A program made the position numbers and the translations under genes. From an uncultured Lachnospiraceae bacterium (GTDB lineage: Bacteria > Bacillota > Clostridia > Lachnospirales > Lachnospiraceae), in contig CAJUPF010000030.1 of NCBI GenBank assembly GCA_910588565.1, forward strand, positions 1 to 35,249: a DNA stretch of 35,249 nucleotides, in the 5' to 3' direction. Of this stretch, positions 15,677-23,355 are shown piece after piece. Below the pieces are notes generated by a model that was not told where the DNA came from, ran no database searches, and saw nothing but the letters and a program-made list of their open reading frames with translations. Positions within the stretch are counted from its first letter, which is position 1. The number at the start of each line of letters is the position of its first letter.

Positions 15677-17137
15677 TTATTTCAGCACGTCTTCTAACGC
15701 GTCACAAAATGAAGTATACCATGTTTCAAAGGCTTCTTCTGTTATGTATGCGGCAGACGCTTCTTCCAGATCAGCTCCTTGTTCTAGCGCTGCTGCAACG
15801 GCCGCGCGATCTTCCGCCGCCTTGTCCGCCAGGTTGTATTCCAAGACTTTTCTTGCGTCGGAACCATTTTTAAAACTTTTATTTGTATAAAGCGTCGTAT
15901 CATTCATTTCTTGAAATATCGTAGTGAGGCAGTCATAAGTCTTTGGCGCAACTTCCAGTTTCTGTTCCGCAATCACCAGATCCAGCTTTTCTGCGCTGTT
16001 TGCTTCTTTTGTCACTGGCAGATAACCGGAAACACATCCAAACTGCAGATTATTCTCTGCCTGGGTAAACCATTTTAAAAACTCTACTGCAGCATATTCA
16101 TGCGTTTCATCCGATTTGCTGACTACCATGCCCGCGCCCTGCTGGACGGCATAATTCTGCCCGCCTTCCAATACAGGCGCAGCCATTACGATATAATCAA
16201 TCGCATGGCTGTCATTGTCCAGTTCCACCTGATCCGGAAAATACATGGCAGAAGAAGTGGAACCTGTATAGGCCAGTATATCTCCTGTTTTGACGTCATC
16301 TGAGCGGAAAGAGCCATACGCGCCAAAATACCCCTTTACCATTGGGATATAATAGTTTTCCCAGAGGCGGCGCAGTTCTTCTTTGGGTACGTGCAGAGTC
16401 ACCTCTCCGTTTTCCACCTGGAAAATCTCAGCGCCAAGCTGCTGCATTCCAATGATAAAATAGTTGGCCAGCGCATCCCTGCCGTAAAATGCCTTCCCAT
16501 CGCCTGGGATATCAGGCGTTAAGCTGTCCGTCCATTCATAGTACTTCTGCGCAACGCTTACAACGCCTTCTATGGTCTTTAAATCCTCCAGGGAAGCTCC
16601 TGCCTCTTCTGCAAAAGGTTCCCAGTCTGTTTTGTTAATCATCATAATCTCTGTGGATTTAGCCGTTGGGAAAATCCGGAGGGAACCGTCGGTTGCAATA
16701 CGTCCCTCTTCAATATAAGAATCCACATACTGCTCTAAATCCTCATCGCTTAAATAATCAGAAAGATTCGCTAAAGCGCCTGCCTGTTCCACTTCGTAAG
16801 CCGTATCCGCATAGGAAGAAAAAATGTCCGGTATTTCATCCGAACCGACCTTTTCGTCAATTGCGTCCCGCACCGCTGTCTCCAGATCGGAAACCGATCC
16901 CTGGGAATAGCTTTGTACATAGATCCCCTTCTCACGGCCTGTTGTATCGTTAAATTCTTCTACCAAAGCATCAAAAGCTGCCTGCTGGGAACCATTATAA
17001 TAATGCCATACCGTCAGAGATACCGGATTTTTAGGATCCAGAAGGCTCTTTTTCCCACATCCTGACAGATTAAAAGCCAATACTGCTGTCAGGCACAGTA
17101 TCACTGTTTTTTGAAGTGATTTTTTTCTATAATTCAT
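15677..17137 (-). CDS. Extracellular solute-binding lipoprotein (sugar type)
   Basis: This 486-residue protein is a family 1-type ABC solute-binding protein. The ATG at 17137 is chosen for its AAGGAGG site and because it opens a proper lipoprotein signal: MNYRKKSLQKTVILCLTAVL then the lipobox LSGC, giving lipidation on that Cys. The mature part begins VSLTVWHYYNGSQQAAFDALVEEFN, typical of carbohydrate-binding members, and includes IPDIFSSYADTAYEVEQ and VEFLKWFTQAENN. It is followed by the hybrid kinase, not permeases, so it may act as the extracellular ligand receptor for that kinase or serve a transporter elsewhere. Confidence 0.85.
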   Translation of the reverse strand: MNYRKKSLQKTVILCLTAVLAFNLSGCGKKSLLDPKNPVSLTVWHYYNGSQQAAFDALVEEFNDTTGREKGIYVQSYSQGSVSDLETAVRDAIDEKVGSDEIPDIFSSYADTAYEVEQAGALANLSDYLSDEDLEQYVDSYIEEGRIATDGSLRIFPTAKSTEIMMINKTDWEPFAEEAGASLEDLKTIEGVVSVAQKYYEWTDSLTPDIPGDGKAFYGRDALANYFIIGMQQLGAEIFQVENGEVTLHVPKEELRRLWENYYIPMVKGYFGAYGSFRSDDVKTGDILAYTGSTSSAMYFPDQVELDNDSHAIDYIVMAAPVLEGGQNYAVQQGAGMVVSKSDETHEYAAVEFLKWFTQAENNLQFGCVSGYLPVTKEANSAEKLDLVIAEQKLEVAPKTYDCLTTIFQEMNDTTLYTNKSFKNGSDARKVLEYNLADKAAEDRAAVAAALEQGADLEEASAAYITEEAFETWYTSFCDALEDVLK

Positions 17138-17179
17138 AAATGATTCCTCCTTCTGTTCTTCCAATGTATAGTTCCTAGT

Positions 17180-17208
17180 ATTCTAGCATATATGCCAAGT
17201 ATTTTCAA
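17180..17208 (-). promoter_or_regulatory. Sigma-A promoter of the binding protein/kinase operon
   Basis: On the minus strand TTGAAA (17203-17208) and TAGAAT (17180-17185) are separated by 17 bases with a TGC before the -10. The spacer contains the palindrome GCATATATGC. It lies between the araC stop and the lipoprotein start, so the operon has its own promoter. Confidence 0.65.
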
Positions 17209-17217
17209 GAGTGCCAT

Positions 17218-18057
17218 TTATTCCTTCCGGTAGGCGGATGGGGAAATCCCGGTTTGTTTTCGGAACATCCTGCTGAAATACAGAGGATTTTCATATCCCA
17301 CAAGCCCGCTGATTTCCTGGATGGAGTAATCGGTATTTTTCAACAGCTCTTTTGCTTTATTGATGCGGATGGAAGTGATATACTGCATCGGCGGCATACC
17401 CATATACTGCCGGAAGCTGCGGATAAACCAGCTTACGCTCATATGCAGGCTTTTGGCATAGCCTTCGATAGAAATATCTTTTGTAAAAAATTCATTAAAA
17501 TAATGAACTGTCGCTTCCATTTCTTTTTGGTATCTGCATGATTCCGTAGAAATTTCCAGCTGGCCTCTGTGGATTTCTGTAAAAAGCTGATGCAGATAAT
17601 GGCAGAGCAATTCTTCAAAGCAGGGACGTTTTAACTGCAGTTCTAAGATCATCTGGCGGAACAGTTCAAGATACTGAAAGGAAATTCCGCAAAAGAGGAT
17701 CTGCGTATTGAAAAATCCAATTTTGTCCAGAATATCCGAAACATCACAGCCTGAGAAATGTATCCAGTATACTTCAGGTTTATCTTCCACATAATAATAA
17801 TAATGCTGGCTTTCCCCCGGACGGTACAAAATCATATGGCCGGCAGAAAGTTCTTTCTCATTCTCTCCCAAAAGAAAAAAAGCTTTGCCGGCTGTAATAT
17901 ATAATAATTGATAGTCTGTGCGGCCTTTGGGGCGTATCGTTGTCATGGCCGCCTGATGAATCAGCCGGTAGATGCCGCAGCTGCAGACTGTCAGCGGGTG
18001 GTTTTTATCTTCCAGTTCAATATCTTCATCATTTAAATATCCGGTGTTAGAATACAT
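17218..18057 (-). CDS. AraC family transcriptional regulator
   Basis: The 279-residue regulator has an N-terminal cupin-like sensing domain (about 15-150; GRTDYQLLYITAGKAFFLL, GHMILYRPGE) and a C-terminal pair of helix-turn-helix motifs (about 180-279), ending with the AraC signature YSIQEISGLVGYENPLYFSR and FRKQTGISPSAYRK. AAAGGAGG precedes the ATG. It is divergent from the beta-galactosidase gene with a 151-base shared control region, so it most likely activates that gene in response to a galactoside or related sugar. It may also act on the binding protein/kinase operon downstream. The ligand is not readable from sequence. Confidence 0.87.
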   Translation of the reverse strand: MYSNTGYLNDEDIELEDKNHPLTVCSCGIYRLIHQAAMTTIRPKGRTDYQLLYITAGKAFFLLGENEKELSAGHMILYRPGESQHYYYYVEDKPEVYWIHFSGCDVSDILDKIGFFNTQILFCGISFQYLELFRQMILELQLKRPCFEELLCHYLHQLFTEIHRGQLEISTESCRYQKEMEATVHYFNEFFTKDISIEGYAKSLHMSVSWFIRSFRQYMGMPPMQYITSIRINKAKELLKNTDYSIQEISGLVGYENPLYFSRMFRKQTGISPSAYRKE

Positions 18058-18087
18058 AGGCGCCTCCTTTGCATTGGGATGACAACA

Positions 18088-18117
18088 ATTGTATCATTTT
18101 GTGCATATTTTGTCCAA
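18088..18117 (-). promoter_or_regulatory. Candidate araC promoter
   Basis: On the minus strand TTGGAC (18112-18117) and TACAAT (18088-18093) are 18 bases apart, about 30 bases before the araC ATG. Confidence 0.5.
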
Positions 18118-18126
18118 TACAGGATA

Positions 18127-18155
18127 TGGAGATTTTTACAAGCAGGCACTATAAT
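18127..18155 (+). promoter_or_regulatory. Candidate beta-galactosidase promoter, weak -35
   Basis: A consensus TATAAT (18150-18155) has only TGGAGA at the -35 distance, which fits a promoter needing an activator such as the divergent AraC protein. It lies 53 bases before the ATG. Confidence 0.5.
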
Positions 18156-18208
18156 TGGTTGTATTCTATTACACGCAACTACATAAAAAAATCAGGAGGT
18201 AAAAGACA

Positions 18209-21200
18209 ATGATTATCCCAAAATATTATGAAGATTTACATGTGCTGCATCAGAATACAATGCCAAACAGAGCTTACTATATCCCCGCTTCTGTCCAGAT
18301 GAAAGATTTCGCGGATAAGCGCGAACAGTCAGACCGTTTTGTGCTTCTTTCGGGGGAATGGAAATTCCGTTACTTTGAAAGCGTCTATCAGGCAAAAGAA
18401 GAATTTTATCAGGAAAGATTTGATACTGCCGGTTTTGATACGGTAACAGTGCCTGCTGTCTGGCAGAATTATGGATATGACCGCCATCAATACACCAATA
18501 CCCGGTATCCGTTTCCGATGGATCCGCCTTATGTGCCCCATGACAATCCCTGTGGGGAATATGTGCGCACATTTGAATATCATCAGGATACCAAAGCCCC
18601 AAAAGCATTTTTGAATTTTGAGGGTGTGGATTCCTGTTTTTATGTCTGGATAAACGGCAGCTATGCAGGATACAGCCAGGTATCCCATTCCACCAGCGAG
18701 TTTGATGTGACAGAGCTTTTAAAAGAAGGGGAAAATACCCTTGCTGTCCTGGTTCTGAAATGGTGTGACGGCAGCTATTTAGAAGATCAGGATAAATTTC
18801 GGATGAGTGGGATTTTCCGGGATGTATATCTGTTAAAACGGCCAGAGGAAGGTATTTTTGATTACTTTGTCAAAGCGGTTCCATCTGCAGATTATAAAAA
18901 TGGCGCCGTTGATATTACGTTCAAATATCAAAGCCAGCCAGTCGAAACCTCTGTAACACTGTTCGATCAGGAAGGGCATACTGTAGCGGAAGGCTGCGCT
19001 AAAAACGGTAAACTGTCGTTTTCCATTGAAAATGTACATCTTTGGAATGCAGAAACACCCTATCTGTATACACTTGTCCTGAAAACTGCTAATGAAGTGA
19101 TCACAGATTATGTCGGCGTCCGGGAAATCCATACGGAAAACGGCGTTTTATATATCAATGGCGTTCAAGTAAAATTCCGCGGCGTCAACCGCCATGACAG
19201 TGATCCGGTTACCGGGTTTACCATCAGCAGACAGCAGATGTTACAAGATCTGATCCTGATGAAAGAACATAATATCAACGCAATCCGTACCAGCCATTAT
19301 CCCAATGCTCCGGCGTACTATTATTTATTTGACCGTCTGGGATTTTATGTGATTGATGAAGCGGATAATGAAAGCCATGGCACAGCCGACGTCTATTCCT
19401 CTGATATGGACTGGTTCAGCCGTGCAAAACGCTGGGGAGAAGCGATTGCGGATAATCCGGAATTTACAGAAGCTACGGTAGACCGTGCGCAGCGCTGTGT
19501 AGAACGCGATAAAAACCGCCCCAGTGTTGTGATCTGGTCGATGGGAAATGAATGTGCTTACGGCTGCACGTTTGAGGCTGCATTGGAATGGACGAAGAAA
19601 TTTGACGCAACCCGCCTGACCCACTACGAAAGCGCACGCTATACTTCAGACAAACGCAGCTTTGATTTTAGCAACATTGATTTATTCAGCCGTATGTACC
19701 CTTCTCTTCAGGAAATGCACGACTATTTTAAAGAGGATGGCACAAAACCATTTGTCATGTGTGAATATTGCCACGCAATGGGAAACGGCCCTGGAGATCT
19801 GGAAGACTATTTCCAGGTAATTCAGCAATACGACGGGGCTTGCGGCGGTTTTATCTGGGAATGGTGCGATCATGCCATTGAGACCGGAAGAACAGAGACG
19901 GGAAAGAAAATGTATGCCTATGGCGGCGATCATGGCGAATATCCTCATGACGGCAATTTCTGTATGGACGGTATGGTATACCCGGACAGAAGGCCGCATA
20001 CGGGTCTGATCGAATTTAAAAACGTCCATCGGCCAGTCCGGGTCACGGCATTGGATTTGGAGAAGAATGAGATTGTCCTTCACAATCATATGGATTTTGT
20101 AAATGTAAAGGATTACCTGACCATAGGCTACGAAGTACGCTGCGATGGGATTGTGATTGACAAAGGAAGCATTGCGGATGCAAAGCTGCTGGATATCCCC
20201 GCACATGAGGAAAAAACCGTTCCGCTTGCATTTCACGTACCGGAAAAGGGGACATGCTATTTAAAAGTTTCCTGTTATCTGAAAGAAGCTACAGAAGTTC
20301 TTCCGGCCGGATTTTTACTGGGCTTTGAAGAACTGCCTGTTCTGACAAAAGAAAATAAAAACCAGAATGTAAAAGAGCTGCTCTTAGCAGCTGATTTAGC
20401 CAAAGCCAGTGCAGAACTGAAACTGGAGGAAGATGTCTGCACGATTACGATTTCCTCTCCGGAATTTTGTTATACCTATGATAAATTAGCGGGAAGATTT
20501 GAAACTATGGTCTACAAAAACCAGTCGCTTCTTGAGCGTCCTATGGAATACAATATCTGGAGGGCGCCTACGGATAATGACCGCCGTATCAAGGAGGAAT
20601 GGAGAAACGCGCATTATGACCGCATTGTAGCAAGAGCATACGAAACGCATACCAGCGCCGCGGCAGACAGCGTCAGAATCGAAACCACACTTTCCATATC
20701 CGCCATTTATATTCAGAGAATCCTGGATATTCAGGCTAAATGGACAGTTCATGCAAATGGAGCCATCGAAGTCAGCCTGCATGTAAAGAAGAATCCGGAA
20801 TTTCCATTCCTGCCAAGATTCGGCCTTCGTATGTTCCTGCCAAAATCTATGGAACAGGTGACTTACTGTGGAATCGGGCCTTTAGAAAGCTATATCGATA
20901 AAAAATGGGCCGGTTATCATGGCCTGTTCCATACAGATGTGAAGGCGATGCATGAGGATTATATTATGCCTCAGGAAAATGGGAGCCATCATGACTGCGA
21001 TTATGTGACTGTATCCAGTGAAAACCAAAAGGCTGTTTTGACTGTGGCAGGCACAGAAAGGTTTGCATTCAACGCTTCGGTCTATACACAGGAAGAATTA
21101 ACAGAAAAAACGCATAACTACCAGTTAAAAGAATCTCCATACACGGTGCTTTGCGTGGATTACAGACAGAGCGGAATCGGCTCGAACAGCTGCGGGCCGG

Positions 21201-21292
21201 AACTGATTGAAAAGTACCGGCTGAATGAAGAGGAGTTTGACTTTAACTTCTCCCTCCTCTGCCAGCAGGCGCCTGTGTCACAGAAGGGATAG
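18209..21292 (+). CDS. lacZ: Beta-galactosidase, GH2 (LacZ type)
   Basis: This enzyme hydrolyses terminal beta-D-galactosides such as lactose. The 1027 residues match LacZ in length and order: N-terminal sugar-binding domain (WKFRYFES, VPAVWQNYGYD), jelly-roll and Ig-like domains, a TIM barrel with HGTADVYSSD, the acid/base Glu448 in WSMGNECAYG and nucleophile Glu519 in VMCEYCHAMGNGPG, then the C-terminal beta-galactosidase small-chain domain (YNIWRAPTDNDR, ending VDYRQSGIGSNSCGP). No signal peptide is seen, so it acts in the cytoplasm on imported sugar. A strong AGGAGG precedes the ATG. It is monocistronic, closed by the terminator at 21312-21350. Confidence 0.93.
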   Translation: MIIPKYYEDLHVLHQNTMPNRAYYIPASVQMKDFADKREQSDRFVLLSGEWKFRYFESVYQAKEEFYQERFDTAGFDTVTVPAVWQNYGYDRHQYTNTRYPFPMDPPYVPHDNPCGEYVRTFEYHQDTKAPKAFLNFEGVDSCFYVWINGSYAGYSQVSHSTSEFDVTELLKEGENTLAVLVLKWCDGSYLEDQDKFRMSGIFRDVYLLKRPEEGIFDYFVKAVPSADYKNGAVDITFKYQSQPVETSVTLFDQEGHTVAEGCAKNGKLSFSIENVHLWNAETPYLYTLVLKTANEVITDYVGVREIHTENGVLYINGVQVKFRGVNRHDSDPVTGFTISRQQMLQDLILMKEHNINAIRTSHYPNAPAYYYLFDRLGFYVIDEADNESHGTADVYSSDMDWFSRAKRWGEAIADNPEFTEATVDRAQRCVERDKNRPSVVIWSMGNECAYGCTFEAALEWTKKFDATRLTHYESARYTSDKRSFDFSNIDLFSRMYPSLQEMHDYFKEDGTKPFVMCEYCHAMGNGPGDLEDYFQVIQQYDGACGGFIWEWCDHAIETGRTETGKKMYAYGGDHGEYPHDGNFCMDGMVYPDRRPHTGLIEFKNVHRPVRVTALDLEKNEIVLHNHMDFVNVKDYLTIGYEVRCDGIVIDKGSIADAKLLDIPAHEEKTVPLAFHVPEKGTCYLKVSCYLKEATEVLPAGFLLGFEELPVLTKENKNQNVKELLLAADLAKASAELKLEEDVCTITISSPEFCYTYDKLAGRFETMVYKNQSLLERPMEYNIWRAPTDNDRRIKEEWRNAHYDRIVARAYETHTSAAADSVRIETTLSISAIYIQRILDIQAKWTVHANGAIEVSLHVKKNPEFPFLPRFGLRMFLPKSMEQVTYCGIGPLESYIDKKWAGYHGLFHTDVKAMHEDYIMPQENGSHHDCDYVTVSSENQKAVLTVAGTERFAFNASVYTQEELTEKTHNYQLKESPYTVLCVDYRQSGIGSNSCGPELIEKYRLNEEEFDFNFSLLCQQAPVSQKG

Positions 21293-21311
21293 AAAATTTC
21301 AAATACAAAAA

Positions 21312-21350
21312 GGTACGTCTGTCAGACAACAATGACAGACGTATCTTTTT
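21312..21350. terminator. Bidirectional rho-independent terminator
   Basis: Arms GGTACGTCTGTCA (21312-21324) and TGACAGACGTATC (21333-21345) pair around an 8-base loop. A T run follows on the plus strand (for lacZ) and a matching A run on the other side gives a T run on the minus strand (for the micropeptide transcript). Confidence 0.85.
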
Positions 21351-21371
21351 CTTTGTGTTCTTAACAGTTCC

Positions 21372-21611
21372 TTAGTTCTGTTTTCGCTTTTTCAGAAATA
21401 AGACAATCGCTGTCAGGATGGCAGCCGCTCCGGCTATGATTAGGCCAATTGAATATTTATCTCCCACCCTTCCGGCAAGAAATATGGAGGTCGGGCCGTC
21501 CGCTCTGCCGATAACCGAGATGGAATCGCCTTGTTTTAATTGTGGAATGCCTCCAAGTACCATACAGAAAATTCCTGCTATTCCTAAAAGCGCTGCTATT
21601 AATTTCTTCAT
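21372..21611 (-). CDS. Two-helix membrane micropeptide with OadB-like ADGPTSIF motif
   Basis: The 79-residue protein has an N-terminal transmembrane helix (KKLIAALLGIAGIFCMVLGG), a loop with SVIGRADGPTSIFLAGRVG, and a second helix (IGLIIAGAAAILTAIVLFL) ending KKRKQN. The loop matches the Asp-containing motif of the beta subunit of sodium-pumping decarboxylases (OadB), where the Asp is needed for sodium transport. OadB itself is about 400 residues, so this is a stand-alone copy of one motif, not an enzyme subunit. The ATG at 21611 is chosen because GAGGAGG sits 6 bases upstream; an ATG at 21617 lies too close. Similar short proteins are often annotated as sodium-translocating decarboxylase beta subunit, which is probably misleading. 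The function is unknown. Confidence 0.7.
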   Translation of the reverse strand: MKKLIAALLGIAGIFCMVLGGIPQLKQGDSISVIGRADGPTSIFLAGRVGDKYSIGLIIAGAAAILTAIVLFLKKRKQN

Positions 21612-21632
21612 GTTCATCCTCCTCGTTTACTT

Positions 21633-21725
21633 TCAAAACTGCTTTCGCTTTGCTGTGATTTCCTGCTCTGACCGTAATCCTGGCTGTAATTTTTTCGGTT
21701 CATCTTCTGCAATCAGGATTCGCAT
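21633..21725 (-). pseudogene. Response-regulator N-terminal fragment
   Basis: A 30-codon frame reads MRILIAEDEPKKLQPG and ends soon after. The first twelve residues match the start of OmpR-type receiver domains (hydrophobic strand plus the acidic EDE). AAAGGAG precedes the ATG and a consensus promoter lies upstream, so the start region of a response-regulator gene seems to survive while the rest was deleted. It could still act as a leader for the micropeptide 22 bases downstream. Confidence 0.5.
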
Positions 21726-21761
21726 ATCACAAATTCTCCTTTTTTAATAGCTTATGCCCTA

Positions 21762-21789
21762 ATTATACACTGAGAAAAAAATATGTCAA
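21762..21789 (-). promoter_or_regulatory. Consensus sigma-A promoter for the micropeptide transcript
   Basis: On the minus strand TTGACA (21784-21789) and TATAAT (21762-21767) are both perfect, with a 16-base spacer. Confidence 0.7.
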
Positions 21790-21799
21790 CAAACCCGCA

Positions 21800-21827
21800 T
21801 TGCAGAATTTCCAGAATATGCTATAAT
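21800..21827 (+). promoter_or_regulatory. Sigma-A promoter of the degV gene
   Basis: TTGCAG (21800-21805) and TATAAT (21822-21827) are 16 bases apart, with an extended -10 (TGC before TATAAT). It lies 48 bases before the ATG. Confidence 0.65.
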
Positions 21828-21875
21828 GCTTAAATATAAAACAACCAGAAATACGAAATATGGAGGAATTTAAGT

Positions 21876-22742
21876 ATGAGTAAAATTCAGATTATCACTG
21901 ATTCAGCCAGCGATATTTCCGAAGCGGATGAAAAGCGCTGCAATATTTCTGTTCTCCCTTTTCAGGTAATCATTGGGGACAAATCCTATACCAGCCGCGT
22001 TGATCTTACAAACGCACAGTTTTACGAGCTGATGGAACAATATGATGAGATTCCAAAGACCTCCCAGATTACCCCTTACGAATTTCAGGAGCTCTATCTA
22101 AAGCAGGCAAAAGCCGGAGTGACTGACTTGATTTTAGTCCTGATTAACTCCAAAGGCTCTACGACCTATGACAATTCCCGGATGGCAAAAGACCTGTTTT
22201 TTGAGGAGCATCCGGAATACCAGGATACATTTCATATTTACAATATTGATGGAATGGGTTACAGTTTTTTCTATGGAAGTCCTGTAGTGGAGGCTGCAAA
22301 GATGCTTGAACAAGGTGCGTCTGCAGATGAAATCGCAGCATATCTGACCGGCATTCTCCCCAGACGGCAGGTTTATTTTGGAATTTATACGCTAAAATAT
22401 GCCGGGAAATCCGGACGCATCCCTTCCGCTGCCGCTTTTATTGGAGACAAGCTGAATCTAAAGCCTGTTATGAAGATTCACAACAGAGAAGTTCAGACAG
22501 CAGCAAAATGCCGGGGAGAACATAACCTGATTGCCAAAATTGCTGAACTAAGCGCTGCCGAACTCGAACCGGGAACACCTTATGAAGTGGCATATGGCAG
22601 CGATCCCGCCTGTCTGGAAGAAATAACAGAAGCCATGACAAAACGCTTAGGCTATGGTCCGTCCGCCGTGTATCAGATCGGCGCTGCCATTGCTGCGAAC
22701 TGCGGACCGAAAGCCGTAGGCGTTGGCTTTATCTGTAAATAA
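21876..22742 (+). CDS. DegV family fatty-acid-binding protein
   Basis: DegV/FakB-type proteins bind a fatty acid and, with a FakA kinase, allow its phosphorylation for membrane lipid synthesis. The 288-residue protein starts with the family signature KIQIITDSASDIS, then LPFQVIIGDKSY, PKTSQITPYEF, and the ligand-loop segment FGIYTLKYAGKSGRIPSAAAF, and ends GPKAVGVGFI. ATGGAGG precedes the ATG. It is a single gene with its own promoter; no FakA gene is nearby. Ligand specificity cannot be read from the sequence. Confidence 0.88.
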   Translation: MSKIQIITDSASDISEADEKRCNISVLPFQVIIGDKSYTSRVDLTNAQFYELMEQYDEIPKTSQITPYEFQELYLKQAKAGVTDLILVLINSKGSTTYDNSRMAKDLFFEEHPEYQDTFHIYNIDGMGYSFFYGSPVVEAAKMLEQGASADEIAAYLTGILPRRQVYFGIYTLKYAGKSGRIPSAAAFIGDKLNLKPVMKIHNREVQTAAKCRGEHNLIAKIAELSAAELEPGTPYEVAYGSDPACLEEITEAMTKRLGYGPSAVYQIGAAIAANCGPKAVGVGFICK

Positions 22743-22751
22743 ACAAACCAG

Positions 22752-22798
22752 GCTGTCCTGTTTTGACAGAAAAGCGACACTGTTATCAGCAGGACAGC
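22752..22798 (+). terminator. Hairpin after degV, probable weak terminator
   Basis: GCTGTCCTG (22752-22760) pairs perfectly with CAGGACAGC (22790-22798), with further imperfect pairing in the loop. No long T run follows, so termination may be weak or the hairpin may stabilise the transcript end. Confidence 0.45.
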
Positions 22799-23192
22799 TC
22801 AGGGGCTTTTCCCTGATTTCCATCCATTCTAATCTCACAGAAAAAAACGAAGCTGCCAGTTACGAACTCTGCCAACACATACTGATAAGATTTTATTTAT
22901 TCTTTTTCTAAAATCAAAGAAATATTATGGTAAAATTTAACTATTTACATTCTGAAATTTCCGTTCATCCAGTCTGTCTATATGATAAGAAATTAACCCG
23001 AAAAGTCTCGGTAAGAATTCTGAATATTCCTTCTAATGCTTATAAAGAAATATTATTTTCAAAAAATAATTTAAAATTCTTAATAATTAACAATAAAATA
23101 AAATTTTATTGTTAAAATTCATAAATATTATCTTATGTTTTTGTTTATTTCTAACGAAAATATCAAAAAAGTAAAACTTTACTGAAATTTTG
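22799..23192. other. AT-rich intergenic region
   Basis: No supportable gene. The stretch from about 22900 is strongly AT-rich; short frames here have no ribosome binding site and low-complexity content. It includes the palindrome at 23087-23115. Confidence 0.5.
23087..23115. repeat. AT-only-loop 13-bp perfect inverted repeat
   Basis: TTAACAATAAAAT (23087-23099) and its exact complement (23103-23115) flank a 3-base AAA loop. It is AT-rich and could be a structural or protein-binding element; no T run marks it as a normal terminator. Confidence 0.5.
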
Positions 23193-23220
23193 TTTGCAAA
23201 ATTCGACAAAACAATATAAT
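23193..23220 (+). promoter_or_regulatory. Candidate promoter of the tandem GH43 gene
   Basis: TTTGCA (23193-23198) and TATAAT (23215-23220) are 16 bases apart, leaving a leader of about 130 bases before the ATG at 23356. Confidence 0.5.
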
Positions 23221-23355
23221 ATAAAGGCATACTTTTAGAAAATATTAGAAAAACGCATATTTCTGATCGTATAAAATTTAGAATGGTGGAAGGAAGTGAC
23301 ACAGGAAAGAAATCCATTTAACAGCAAAAATGAAACACAGGAAAGGAGGATTTTT

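Noticed and set aside
19682..20236. Minus-strand frame opposite lacZ
   Set aside because: Antisense to conserved GH2 sequence, including the catalytic Glu519 region; no independent coding signs.
22927..23115. 62-codon frame in the AT-rich region before the GH43 gene
   Set aside because: No ribosome binding site, low-complexity product, and its end runs through the AT palindrome.
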